Assembly (NCBI GenBank): GCA_903838565.1
Contig: CAILZB010000032.1
Location: 1 to 32,017 of the forward strand
Source: an uncultured beta proteobacterium
Lineage (GTDB): Bacteria; Pseudomonadota; Gammaproteobacteria; Burkholderiales; Burkholderiaceae_C
DNA: 32,017 bases
Direction of reading: 5' to 3'
The notes beneath the pieces were generated by a model. The model made no database searches, was not told the DNA's origin, and was given only the letters and a program-made list of their open reading frames with translations. Both the position numbers and the translations under genes were made by a program. Positions 1 through 7,336 of this stretch are shown here, piece by piece; within the stretch, counting starts at the first letter, position 1; each line of letters opens with the position of its first letter.

Positions 1-504
1 AACGCCTATTTGCAGGCGCTCGGGCCAGGCGCGCGGGTACGAAGCCTGGCCGACGTCATCGCCTTCAACCAGGAGCACGCAGAACTCGAGATGCCCTGGT
101 TCAGCCAGGACATCTTCCTGATGTCGCAGGACAAGGGGCCGTTGAGCGACGGCGAGTACCTCAATGCACTGGCCACCATGCGGCGCATCGCGCGCACCGA
201 AGGAATCGAAACCGTACTGCGCGAGCACCGGCTCGACGCGCTGATTGCGCCCACGTGCGGCCCCGCCGGGGCCAGCGATCTGCTGCTGGGTGACCGCGTC
301 GTGGGCGGCAGCAGTTCGCCGGCAGCAGCAGCGGGAACGCCGAGTATCACGGTCCCGGTGGGCTATGTGCAGGGGCTACCGCTGGGTCTGAGTTTTTTCG
401 CCGATGCATGGAGCGAGCGCAGACTGCTGGGCTTGGCCTACGCGTTTGAACAGATGACCGGCATACGCCAGGGACCACGCTATCTTCCCAGCCTGAGGCC
501 ATAA
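1..504 (+). CDS. Amidase-signature family protein, C-terminal part (5' truncated)
   Basis: The frame is open from base 1, so the gene begins outside the window; about 167 C-terminal residues are present. The fragment reads like the tail of an amidase-signature hydrolase. It has the phrase GTPSITVPVGYVQGLPLGLS, typical of the end of the catalytic core (small hydrophobic strand, then G-LP-G), and a closing helix ending with 'YAFEQMTG', common in AtzF/GatA-like amidases. The Ser-Ser-Lys catalytic residues lie upstream and cannot be checked. Substrate is unknown. It runs toward the minus-strand cluster and is probably unrelated to benzoate metabolism. Confidence 0.85.
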   Translation, partial: NAYLQALGPGARVRSLADVIAFNQEHAELEMPWFSQDIFLMSQDKGPLSDGEYLNALATMRRIARTEGIETVLREHRLDALIAPTCGPAGASDLLLGDRVVGGSSSPAAAAGTPSITVPVGYVQGLPLGLSFFADAWSERRLLGLAYAFEQMTGIRQGPRYLPSLRP

Positions 505-837
505 CCAGCCGGGGTTTGTCGTCAGGCATCATTTGAGTGCCTTGCGCACATCGACGAGATCGCGCTCCGCGCTTTGAATAGATTGCCTGCCAGGCCTGTG
601 CGCGAGACACCAACTGCGCGTTGACATCGCGGGCCGGTTCGGCGCTGGACCGCGCTGCTTGCAACGGCCAGCGTGAGTTTCCGCACGCACGCAAACCGAT
701 GGCACACCTGGAACACGAAACTCGCCGACCGTTGTGGATCATTGGCGGTGGCACCGTCCTGATGCTTCGGATACCCGTTCAAATCCATGGTGGCTTGGTG
801 GACGGCCGCCCCGGTCCGCTGCGTGTCTTTGGCGCCA
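505..837. other. 333-base gap without a supported gene
   Basis: This stretch lies between two convergent genes. Several ORFs cross it, but none has a convincing start, ribosome site or recognisable domain. On the minus strand near 540-640 two frames give protein-like pieces: 'NAQLVSRAQAWQAI' in one, and 'AERDLVDVRKALK' followed by a stop in the next. This could be the frameshifted tail of a decayed gene, but the evidence is thin. No terminator hairpin with a T-run was seen. Confidence 0.4.
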
Positions 838-2145
838 CTATGGGCCATCCGGTTTCCCGCTGTCGGTCTCAAGTTCGGCCAAGTGCTTTCTGTAGACGCC
901 GGTGGCGTAGAGCAAGTTGCGCAGCAACCAACCGTTGGCGACCAGGAGCGCCAGACCCGCGGGCCGAATGAACCAGGCTGGCCAGAAGACTGACAGCGTT
1001 AGCAGCGCGAAGGCCAGGAAGTGCGCCAACAACTGGCGGTCTATGCGCGACTGCGGCAAGACCTTTTTCATGTTCGGTGCGAGCACCCGACCGCGACCGC
1101 GGTTTTGCAGGTGCAGCCAGACCAGAAACGGCACGATCTTGTACAACATCCCAAGAATCGCCGACATGAAGCAGCCCGCCAGCAGCAGTACTCCCAGCAG
1201 CAGTGGAAAACGCGGCCAGAGCTGGAGCGACGGGACGAGGTTACCGGCCAGCCACAGCGCGCAGGCCAGCAGCGCGCAGACCATGGAGAAACGCCACAGA
1301 TGGTGTGAGGCATCGTGTTTTGGTCGCTTGCTCGATCCCAGCAGTCGCAGCGTCAACCCGGCAAACACGGCACCTGTGACCAGCGTCGCTGCGCCCAGCA
1401 GCAGCGCCGGTGTGATCCAACCGGCCAGTTCAGCCAGCGTCCACAGGACAAGCGCGGCCAACACCGTAAAGGAAAAATTGCGCGCAAACCAGCGCGGGTA
1501 TTCGGGGGTCAACTGGAACATGGGAACGACCACGAAGCTCACCGCAGCGAGCACGGTGCAGGCCCAGGCCATCAGGCCCCAGCCCAGATGCAGGCCGGTC
1601 AGCTCAAGCAGCGTCACGGGCAACCACCCACCCAACGCGATGGCCAACAGCGCGCCCGAAAGAGCGGTCGCGGCCAGACCGAGAAGCGCCGTTTTCAAGC
1701 CACGGACCGTCGGGTCGGAAGCGGCAATGCCATGCAACGCGCACCCCGCCGAGCCGATGAAAAGCAGGATGCCGCCAGCCAGAAACAACACCGCTGCGCC
1801 AAACAGCAGCGGCTCGTAGCTCAGGAACGCCGCAGCCAGCGCCAGCGCTCCGGCGCTGATCGCCAGATGCACCACCCTGGCAAGGCCCAGGGGCCGTGCC
1901 ATGTTCGCGCCGACCACGACGGGCAGCAACTGCAGCAGCGCCCCCAGCATCACCTGCAGCATGAAGCCGACCGTGATCAGGTGCGTCAGCGCCAGCGCCG
2001 CTGGCGTCCAGCGCGAGGCGAAAGCGTCCGGTCCGCTGTACAGGATCAGCAAGCCGGCAAGCATGGCAAACAGCGGCGCGGTCAGGAAGAACCGCAGCGG
2101 CGCGCTGATCGGCGGCGCTTGGTCAAACGACAGCAGTGCCTGCAT
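838..2145 (-). CDS. 12-TM membrane protein, heme-copper oxidase/NnrS-like
   Basis: This 435-residue protein is almost entirely hydrophobic, with about twelve membrane helices and a short charged C-terminus. Histidines sit in helix 2 (LTHLITVGFM), helix 6 (GLHLGWGLMAW) and helix 10 (VWLHLQ), as expected for a heme- or metal-binding membrane protein distantly like NorB/CcoN or NnrS. Its start overlaps the end of the DUF2249 gene by 23 bases, so the two are likely translationally coupled. Proteins of this kind occur beside hemerythrin and DUF2249 genes in denitrifying and facultative betaproteobacteria. A role in nitric oxide or oxygen handling is inference; the exact family could not be fixed by eye. 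Confidence 0.6.
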   Translation of the reverse strand: MQALLSFDQAPPISAPLRFFLTAPLFAMLAGLLILYSGPDAFASRWTPAALALTHLITVGFMLQVMLGALLQLLPVVVGANMARPLGLARVVHLAISAGALALAAAFLSYEPLLFGAAVLFLAGGILLFIGSAGCALHGIAASDPTVRGLKTALLGLAATALSGALLAIALGGWLPVTLLELTGLHLGWGLMAWACTVLAAVSFVVVPMFQLTPEYPRWFARNFSFTVLAALVLWTLAELAGWITPALLLGAATLVTGAVFAGLTLRLLGSSKRPKHDASHHLWRFSMVCALLACALWLAGNLVPSLQLWPRFPLLLGVLLLAGCFMSAILGMLYKIVPFLVWLHLQNRGRGRVLAPNMKKVLPQSRIDRQLLAHFLAFALLTLSVFWPAWFIRPAGLALLVANGWLLRNLLYATGVYRKHLAELETDSGKPDGP

Positions 2146-2380
2146 GGTCCGGATCGCGCCAGCTCAGGATTTCGAAGGTTCCATCGGCTGTATGGCGCGT
2201 CTGGTGCAAAAAACCGTTGAGATCCAGCGCTCGGTAAAGGGGGTGGGGCTCACGCGGCAACAGCAGCAACACGGCCCGTCCGGCGGGACAGACGCTGAGC
2301 GCGTCCATCACCCGCAGAAAGGGTTCGGGCGGCTCCATGCCGCGCCCGTCGATGACCTCGTGCGTGTCCGGTGGCCTCAT
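2123..2380 (-). CDS. DUF2249-family small protein
   Basis: An 85-residue soluble protein with the DUF2249 signature: an N-terminal 'VIDGRGMEPPEPFLRVMDAL' segment, then 'LLLLPREPHPLYRAL' and a C-terminal strand with a Trp. DUF2249 is a small TusA-like fold often fused to, or encoded next to, hemerythrin and nitric-oxide response genes; its biochemical role is not established. Its ATG overlaps the hemerythrin stop codon (ATGA type), and its 3' end overlaps the membrane protein by 23 bases, so the three genes form one translationally coupled unit. Confidence 0.75.
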   Translation of the reverse strand: MRPPDTHEVIDGRGMEPPEPFLRVMDALSVCPAGRAVLLLLPREPHPLYRALDLNGFLHQTRHTADGTFEILSWRDPDHAGTAVV

Positions 2381-2838
2381 GCTTGCGGCGTTGGCGCCGC
2401 TCCGATCTGCTCACTCAATTGCGGCAGCAGGGACGCGGTCTGATCGCTCAGGTGCGCGTCGCACATCGGATAGAGGACCTGCTCTTCCTTCATGTTGTGT
2501 TGTTGCATCATGATCAACAAGGTCTCGGTGTTGCCCGAGAAGTCTTCGCCATCCTGGCTGCCAAGGGATTGCTGCGCCGCTGCCATGAGTTGGTTCATCT
2601 GCACATGCTCGTCGCGCATCACCTGGGTGGGCCCCATGGTCATGCCGGTGGCAAGTTCAAATGCGGGGAAAAGAACCTCTTCTTCGGCAGCAAAGTGTTG
2701 CTGCATGGCACGCTGGAAGGCGGAAAACGAGGCCTTGGCCCGGTCCCACGCCTGTGCCGCTGCGGCCTGCTCGGCCGAGGCAAAAAACACATCGCAGCGC
2801 CGATGGTCGGCGAGCATGAGATCTTTGAAGCTGTTCAT
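2377..2838 (-). CDS. Hemerythrin HHE-domain protein
   Basis: A 153-residue four-helix hemerythrin-like protein. Candidate di-iron ligands are visible in order: His12 (LADHRRCD), His48 with Glu52/53 (QQHFAAEEEVLFP), His78 (RDEHVQMN), and His114 with Glu118/119 (QQHNMKEEQVLYP). The frame stays open upstream to 3252, but that part overlaps the preceding gene and is out of character, so I start at MNSFKDLML, which has AGCAGG upstream. The family binds O2 or NO, or repairs iron centres. It sits 62 bases after the PaaY-like gene and could be the distal end of the bzd transcript, where oxygen or NO scavenging would protect an oxygen-sensitive reductase (inference). Confidence 0.82.
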   Translation of the reverse strand: MNSFKDLMLADHRRCDVFFASAEQAAAAQAWDRAKASFSAFQRAMQQHFAAEEEVLFPAFELATGMTMGPTQVMRDEHVQMNQLMAAAQQSLGSQDGEDFSGNTETLLIMMQQHNMKEEQVLYPMCDAHLSDQTASLLPQLSEQIGAAPTPQA

Positions 2839-2900
2839 GATGAAAACCTGCTGACGGTCGAAAAGTAAATGAATGACGTTGGCGATCGACTCCAACGCCG

Positions 2901-3518
2901 CTATTCTGCGCCGAGTTGCAGCTTGAATTCGGACAGTGGCCGCACGTCGGCGGCGCTGCAGCGCCGCCGTCCATCCTCTGGCGCGGTGAGTGGAATGCAT
3001 GGCACCATGGAGCGCCTTGAATCCAGGCAGAGTTGCTGGTAGGTGGCCGTGGCCTGAAGTTTCCATTCCAGTTCCTCCGGCGTGAGGCTGCGCACCACTT
3101 TGGCCGGCACGCCCATCGCCAGGCTCCTGGGGGGAATCACGCTCTTGGCTGCGACGAAGGCTGAGGCCGAGACGATGGACGATTCGCCGATCTCCGCGAA
3201 ATCCATCACGACGGCATTCATTCCCACCAGCACATTGCGTCTGAGCGTGCACGCATGGATGATGGCCCCGTGTCCGATATGACCGTTCTCTTCGATCACG
3301 GTATCGGTGCTGGGGAAGCCGTGCACCACCACCGTGTCCTGGATATTGGAGCCTGCGCCGATGACGATGCGCCCCAGGTCACCGCGCAAGCAGGCGCACG
3401 GTGCCACGTAGACTCCAGCACCGATGATGACGTCGCCGATGACCACGGCGCTCGGATGAACGAAGGCGCTGGGATCGATGACGGGAACGACGCCGTCGTA
3501 GGAATAGATTTGCGCCAT
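2901..3518 (-). CDS. paaY: PaaY-like hexapeptide-repeat protein (gamma-carbonic anhydrase family)
   Basis: A 205-residue left-handed beta-helix protein with many hexapeptide turns (AVVIGDVIIGAGVYVAP, VLVGMNAVV). Likely metal ligands of the gamma-carbonic anhydrase fold are His66, His83 and His88. The C-terminal helix (SLTPEELEWKLQATATYQQL) and the length fit PaaY/CaiE better than the shorter YrdA type. E. coli PaaY is a thioesterase that clears stalled CoA thioesters in phenylacetate degradation, and a similar housekeeping role for benzoyl-CoA intermediates is plausible. It follows the SDR gene by 10 bases, so it is probably the distal gene of the bzd operon, in the place where bzdA stands in Azoarcus. 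Confidence 0.78.
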   Translation of the reverse strand: MAQIYSYDGVVPVIDPSAFVHPSAVVIGDVIIGAGVYVAPCACLRGDLGRIVIGAGSNIQDTVVVHGFPSTDTVIEENGHIGHGAIIHACTLRRNVLVGMNAVVMDFAEIGESSIVSASAFVAAKSVIPPRSLAMGVPAKVVRSLTPEELEWKLQATATYQQLCLDSRRSMVPCIPLTAPEDGRRRCSAADVRPLSEFKLQLGAE

Positions 3519-3528
3519 CGACTCAAGC

Positions 3529-4275
3529 CTAGTGAATCGTCATACCGCCGTCGGCAGCGAGGATCTGTCCGGTGACGTAGGAGGAAGCGTCCGACGCGAA
3601 GAAGACAAAGACCGGTGTTATTTCTTCAGGTTGCGCCCAACGCCCCAGGGCGATGCGGTCCAGGTATTTTTCCTTGAAGCGTTCGTCGGTCCGGATCGTC
3701 TCCGTCATCGGCGTGGCTGCGCCTGGCGCGATGGCGTTGGCCGTGATGTTGTGCCGCGCCAACTCCCTGGCGCAGCTCTTTGTCATGCCCAGGATGCCGG
3801 CCTTGGCCACGCTGTAATTGATCTGGCCCACGGTGCCCAGAATACCCGCAGCGGAAGTGACGAAGATGATGCGGCCGTAGCGGCGCTCGATCATGCCGTC
3901 CACCACCGCCTGCAGGCAATTGAAGCTTCCGCTCAGGTGCACGGCGAGCACCGCCTGCCATTGCTCGGACGTCATCTTGTGCAACATCGCCGTGCGCGTG
4001 ATGCCGGCGTTGTTCACCAGAATGTCGACCCGGCCCCAGGCCTGCGTCACCTGTGCCGCCATGGCGTCGACCTGGGCGCGCACAGCCACATCGCAGGCCA
4101 CTGCCATGGCCTGTCCGCCATCGGCCCTGATCTTGTCGGCAACCGCGTTGGCCGCGTCGAGGTTCATGTCGACCACGGCCACCCTGGCGCCTTCAGCGGC
4201 ATAGGCCTGGGCTACGGCGGCGCCAATACCCTGGCCGGCACCGGTGACGATCGCCACCCTGTCCTTGAGTTGCAT
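3529..4275 (-). CDS. bzdZ: Short-chain dehydrogenase/reductase BzdZ-like
   Basis: A 248-residue classical SDR of FabG type. It has the Rossmann motif TGAGQGIG near residue 12, the NNAG motif, and the catalytic Ser-Tyr-Lys set in 'FVTSAAG...YSVAK', and ends 'ILAADGGMTIH' as in 3-oxoacyl reductases. I start at MQLKDRVAIVTG; the longer frame runs into the upstream gene. The start lies 4 bases after the bzdY stop, so they are co-transcribed. In Azoarcus the SDR gene after bzdY is bzdZ, whose exact reaction is unsettled; it could oxidise 3-hydroxypimelyl-CoA or a cyclic alcohol. The symbol rests on synteny. Confidence 0.8.
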   Translation of the reverse strand: MQLKDRVAIVTGAGQGIGAAVAQAYAAEGARVAVVDMNLDAANAVADKIRADGGQAMAVACDVAVRAQVDAMAAQVTQAWGRVDILVNNAGITRTAMLHKMTSEQWQAVLAVHLSGSFNCLQAVVDGMIERRYGRIIFVTSAAGILGTVGQINYSVAKAGILGMTKSCARELARHNITANAIAPGAATPMTETIRTDERFKEKYLDRIALGRWAQPEEITPVFVFFASDASSYVTGQILAADGGMTIH

Positions 4276-4279
4276 GCTG

Positions 4280-5410
4280 TCAGGCCTTGGGCTTGGCCAG
4301 AACCTGCTCGGCAAAGGCGTCGTCGAACAGCGCACCTTGCGCCACCAGCTGGCGGTATTTGACAAAGTCGATCACGTCCCGTCCGGTGGCCTTCTTGGCG
4401 TCAAACGCGTTGAAGCCGAGCCAGGCCTCGTGGTTCATGTTGGCTGCAAGCCAGTGACGATTGGCCAGCTTGAACTGGTCCCAGAAGAACTTCTTCTTGC
4501 CGCGAATGCCGTCGATCGACTTGATCAGGCAATGCGGGAACAGGTTGGTGAATTTCCAGATCAACTCGTTCACTGCGGCATCGAGCCGGCTGAAATCGGT
4601 GGTGCATTGCGCCATCAATTCTTTCGCCGCCTTCACTTGGTCGGGTGCCACCGCCTCGCCGTACACCAGTTCGCCGTCGTCCACGTAGGCGTCGGTGCGC
4701 ACCAGGGGATTGCGCACCCACTCGCCGTCTTTCTTCAGCACCGGAACCACCTTGGTCACCAGATTCTTGGCGCGCATCTTGTAGGCGCTCCAGGTCTCGC
4801 AGGACACGCAGTTGTACATGGCGTCTTCCATGTTCAGCATCCAGGGCAGGAAGTCGGTGGAGCCGCCGTCGGGCGCGCTACCGTGTTTGGGCCCGGCCTG
4901 GCCAAAGATGGCCATGTCGGATGTGACGGTGAGGTCCGTGGCCATGCCGATTTCCTGGCCGCCGGCAACACGCATGCCGTTGACACGACAGATCACGGGC
5001 TTTTTGCAATTCAGGATGCCGTCCACCATGGCATTGAACAGGTCCATGTATTCGCCGTATTCATTCGGCCGTTTCGAGTAATAGGCCGAGTACTCGGCGG
5101 TATTGCCGCCGGTGCAGAAGGCCTTGTCGCCCACCGCCGTGAAGACCACCGCAACGACGGCGCGGTCACTGGAGGCGCGCTGGAATCCGGCGATCACCGC
5201 CTTCACCATTTCCGTGGTGTAGGAGTTGTATTGCGCCGGATTGTTCAGGATGATCCAGGAGGAAAAAAGTCCCTCCACGGTATTGCCCTGTGGATCGACG
5301 ATGGGTCGGCGTTCATAGATGACCGATGGGGCCTCGGTGCCGAAATGTTCTTCGCCCAAGAGGGCGTGGTCTTTCAGTTCGTTGTCGCGGCGCAGCCAAT
5401 TGAGTGACAT
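4280..5410 (-). CDS. bzdY: 6-oxocyclohex-1-ene-1-carbonyl-CoA hydrolase
   Basis: A 376-residue crotonase-fold enzyme of the Oah/BamA/BzdY family, which hydrates and hydrolytically opens the ring of 6-oxocyclohex-1-ene-1-carbonyl-CoA to 3-hydroxypimelyl-CoA. The length and the strings 'AEYSAYYSKRPNEYGEYMD' and 'GQAGPKHGSAPDGGSTDFLP' are characteristic, and the oxyanion-hole region is 'DKAFCTGGNTAEY'. AGGAG precedes the ATG. It lies between the dehydrogenase (28 bases upstream) and the SDR (4 bases downstream). It is a reliable marker of anaerobic aromatic ring cleavage and is soluble and cytoplasmic in the family. Confidence 0.95.
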   Translation of the reverse strand: MSLNWLRRDNELKDHALLGEEHFGTEAPSVIYERRPIVDPQGNTVEGLFSSWIILNNPAQYNSYTTEMVKAVIAGFQRASSDRAVVAVVFTAVGDKAFCTGGNTAEYSAYYSKRPNEYGEYMDLFNAMVDGILNCKKPVICRVNGMRVAGGQEIGMATDLTVTSDMAIFGQAGPKHGSAPDGGSTDFLPWMLNMEDAMYNCVSCETWSAYKMRAKNLVTKVVPVLKKDGEWVRNPLVRTDAYVDDGELVYGEAVAPDQVKAAKELMAQCTTDFSRLDAAVNELIWKFTNLFPHCLIKSIDGIRGKKKFFWDQFKLANRHWLAANMNHEAWLGFNAFDAKKATGRDVIDFVKYRQLVAQGALFDDAFAEQVLAKPKA

Positions 5411-5438
5411 GAAAATGCTCCTGCTTAGTTGAGTTGAG

Positions 5439-6509
5439 TTAATTGAAATCGGGCGTGAGAATGACGCGGCGGCTGAGTTTGCCGTGATGGGCCTCGTCGA
5501 ACACCTGTTCGATCTGGCTCATGGGTCTCGTCTCGACAAAGGGCTCGAGCTGGATGCGCCCATCCAGGCACATTTCCAGCACCGCCGGGTATTTGTCGGG
5601 CGTGCAGCCCCAGGTGCCGATGATTTCGGCGTCGAAGGCCATGAGCTTGGACAGCATGTAGCTGGTCTCTTCCGTGCCATAGCCCACCACCACCAGCATG
5701 CCGACAAAGGACAGCAGCGACAGGGCAGTTTCCTGGCCGGGCTTGGTCCCCGTGCATTCGAAGATCTTCCAGCCGGTGTTGCCGGAGACGCCGGCGTCCT
5801 TGGCGATTTTCTTGAATTGTTCCTTCACTTCCTTGCTGCTCAAGCCGCGCGGGTTGATGGTGGCGTCGGCACCAAAGCCTTCCATCTTTTTCAGCTTCTC
5901 GGCGTTCACGTCGATGCCGACGATCATCTTGGCGCCCATGGCTTTGGCCACCTGCACCATGAAGCTGCCGACGCCGCCGGCTGCACCGACCACCACCACC
6001 AGATCACCCGCGCCGAGCTTGGCCCGAACGGCGGCCTGGTAGGGCGTGGTCACGGCATCGGCGATCACCGACAGGTGTTCCAGCGGAACCCCCTTGCGAT
6101 CGCCCACGACGCACAGGAACTTCGCCTGCACCACGATGTGGCTGGAGAAGCCGCCGTAGATGCCCATGGAGTTGCCAGGCATCTTCTGCGCCAGGCAACG
6201 GTTGCCGCGGCCGGATTGGCACAGCTCGCATTCGCCGCAGGGCAGAACGGCTGGAATGATGACTTCCTTGCCCAGCATGCTGGCTTCACCGCCAATGGCG
6301 ACGCCGCTGATCTCGTGCCCCAGGGAGAGGGGCGGCTTTTGCACCGTCGGCACTCCCATGTAGAAGTACGATAGATCGGTGTGGCAGACGCCACAACCGC
6401 TGATCTGTACCACCACGTCGCCGCTGGCCAGCGCGGGCATGGGGATGCGGGTCCTGACCAGCTTGCCCGGTTCGGACATTTGCCAGGTATCGATGAATTC
6501 CGGAATCAT
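5439..6509 (-). CDS. bzdX: 6-hydroxycyclohex-1-ene-1-carbonyl-CoA dehydrogenase
   Basis: A 356-residue zinc-dependent medium-chain alcohol dehydrogenase of the Had/BzdX type. It oxidises 6-hydroxycyclohex-1-ene-1-carbonyl-CoA to the 6-oxo compound with NAD+. Visible are the catalytic zinc motif 'GCGVCHTDLSYFYMGV...LGHE', the structural zinc loop 'CGECELCQSGRGNRC', and the nucleotide motif 'GAAGGVGSFMVQVA'. The frame is open further upstream, but MIPEFIDTWQM has a good site (AAGGAA) and avoids overlap with bzdW. It is placed 31 bases after bzdW, in pathway order hydratase, dehydrogenase, hydrolase. Confidence 0.93.
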   Translation of the reverse strand: MIPEFIDTWQMSEPGKLVRTRIPMPALASGDVVVQISGCGVCHTDLSYFYMGVPTVQKPPLSLGHEISGVAIGGEASMLGKEVIIPAVLPCGECELCQSGRGNRCLAQKMPGNSMGIYGGFSSHIVVQAKFLCVVGDRKGVPLEHLSVIADAVTTPYQAAVRAKLGAGDLVVVVGAAGGVGSFMVQVAKAMGAKMIVGIDVNAEKLKKMEGFGADATINPRGLSSKEVKEQFKKIAKDAGVSGNTGWKIFECTGTKPGQETALSLLSFVGMLVVVGYGTEETSYMLSKLMAFDAEIIGTWGCTPDKYPAVLEMCLDGRIQLEPFVETRPMSQIEQVFDEAHHGKLSRRVILTPDFN

Positions 6510-6540
6510 GGGATTTCCTTTTTTGTGTATGTAGTTCGAA

Positions 6541-7323
6541 TCAGGAATTGCGCCAGACCGGCTGGCGCTTTTCCAGGAACGCTGCCAAGCCTTCTTTCGC
6601 GTCGTCGGTGAGCATGAGTTCCCTGAGGTAGATGTCTTCCACGGTGTCAAGCGCGGCGCCGAAGGGCTGGCCGGTCGCGGCGCGGATCGCGCGGCGCGTG
6701 CTCAGCAGCGCAACGCGGGACAGTTTCAGGAACGGCGCCAGAAAAGCCTGTACGTCGGCGGCGAAGGATTCCCTTGGGAAGACGCGATTCACCAGGCCCA
6801 GCGAATGGCCTTGCTCGGCCGTGAAATTTTCTCCGCCCAGCAGCATCTCCATGGCCCTGGCGGGCGACACCAGGCGCGGCAGGAGTACGGCCGCGATCGG
6901 CGGGAACACCGCCAGCTTGATCTCGGGCTGGCCAAATTTGGCGCCGGCCGCGGCCACGATCATGTCGCAGGCGATGGCCAGTTCCATTCCGCCACCCAGG
7001 GCCGCGCCATTCACCGCTGCCACCGTGGGCATGGGCAATTTCTGCAGCCGGCGAAAGATGCCGTGAAACACCTCGATCATCCGGTCCACCTTGTCCGGCG
7101 TGTGGTCTGCCACCTCGACGCCGGCGGAAAAGGCCTTCTCGCCCGCACCGGTGATGACCAGCAGCTTGATGCTGTCGTCCTGGCTGCACGCGTCCAGCGC
7201 GTCATTGATCTCGGCCATGGTCGGGATGTCCATGACGTTGAAGGGCGGCCGGTTGATGGTCAGTGTCGCCAGTCCGTCGGCGACGCCGTAGCGAATGAAT
7301 TCGAAAGTTTGCGCTGCGCTCAT
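6541..7323 (-). CDS. bzdW: Cyclohexa-1,5-diene-1-carbonyl-CoA hydratase
   Basis: A 260-residue enoyl-CoA hydratase/isomerase. It has the crotonase oxyanion-hole segments 'GEKAFSAGVEVADHTPDKVD' and 'AAVNGAALGGGMELAIACD'. In this operon position it matches Dch/BzdW, which adds water to the dienoyl-CoA product of benzoyl-CoA reductase. The hydratase call relies on family resemblance plus context, since crotonases are diverse. The start MSAAQTFEFIRYG is preceded by AAGGAG at good spacing; the longer frame adds residues without support. The stop codon of bzdV is 13 bases upstream. Confidence 0.92.
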   Translation of the reverse strand: MSAAQTFEFIRYGVADGLATLTINRPPFNVMDIPTMAEINDALDACSQDDSIKLLVITGAGEKAFSAGVEVADHTPDKVDRMIEVFHGIFRRLQKLPMPTVAAVNGAALGGGMELAIACDMIVAAAGAKFGQPEIKLAVFPPIAAVLLPRLVSPARAMEMLLGGENFTAEQGHSLGLVNRVFPRESFAADVQAFLAPFLKLSRVALLSTRRAIRAATGQPFGAALDTVEDIYLRELMLTDDAKEGLAAFLEKRQPVWRNS

Positions 7324-7336
7324 CGGATTGTTCTCC

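Noticed and set aside
4244..5407. Plus-strand ORF of 387 codons opposite bzdY
   Set aside because: Low-complexity His/Val/Gly composition; the minus strand encodes a well-recognised hydrolase.
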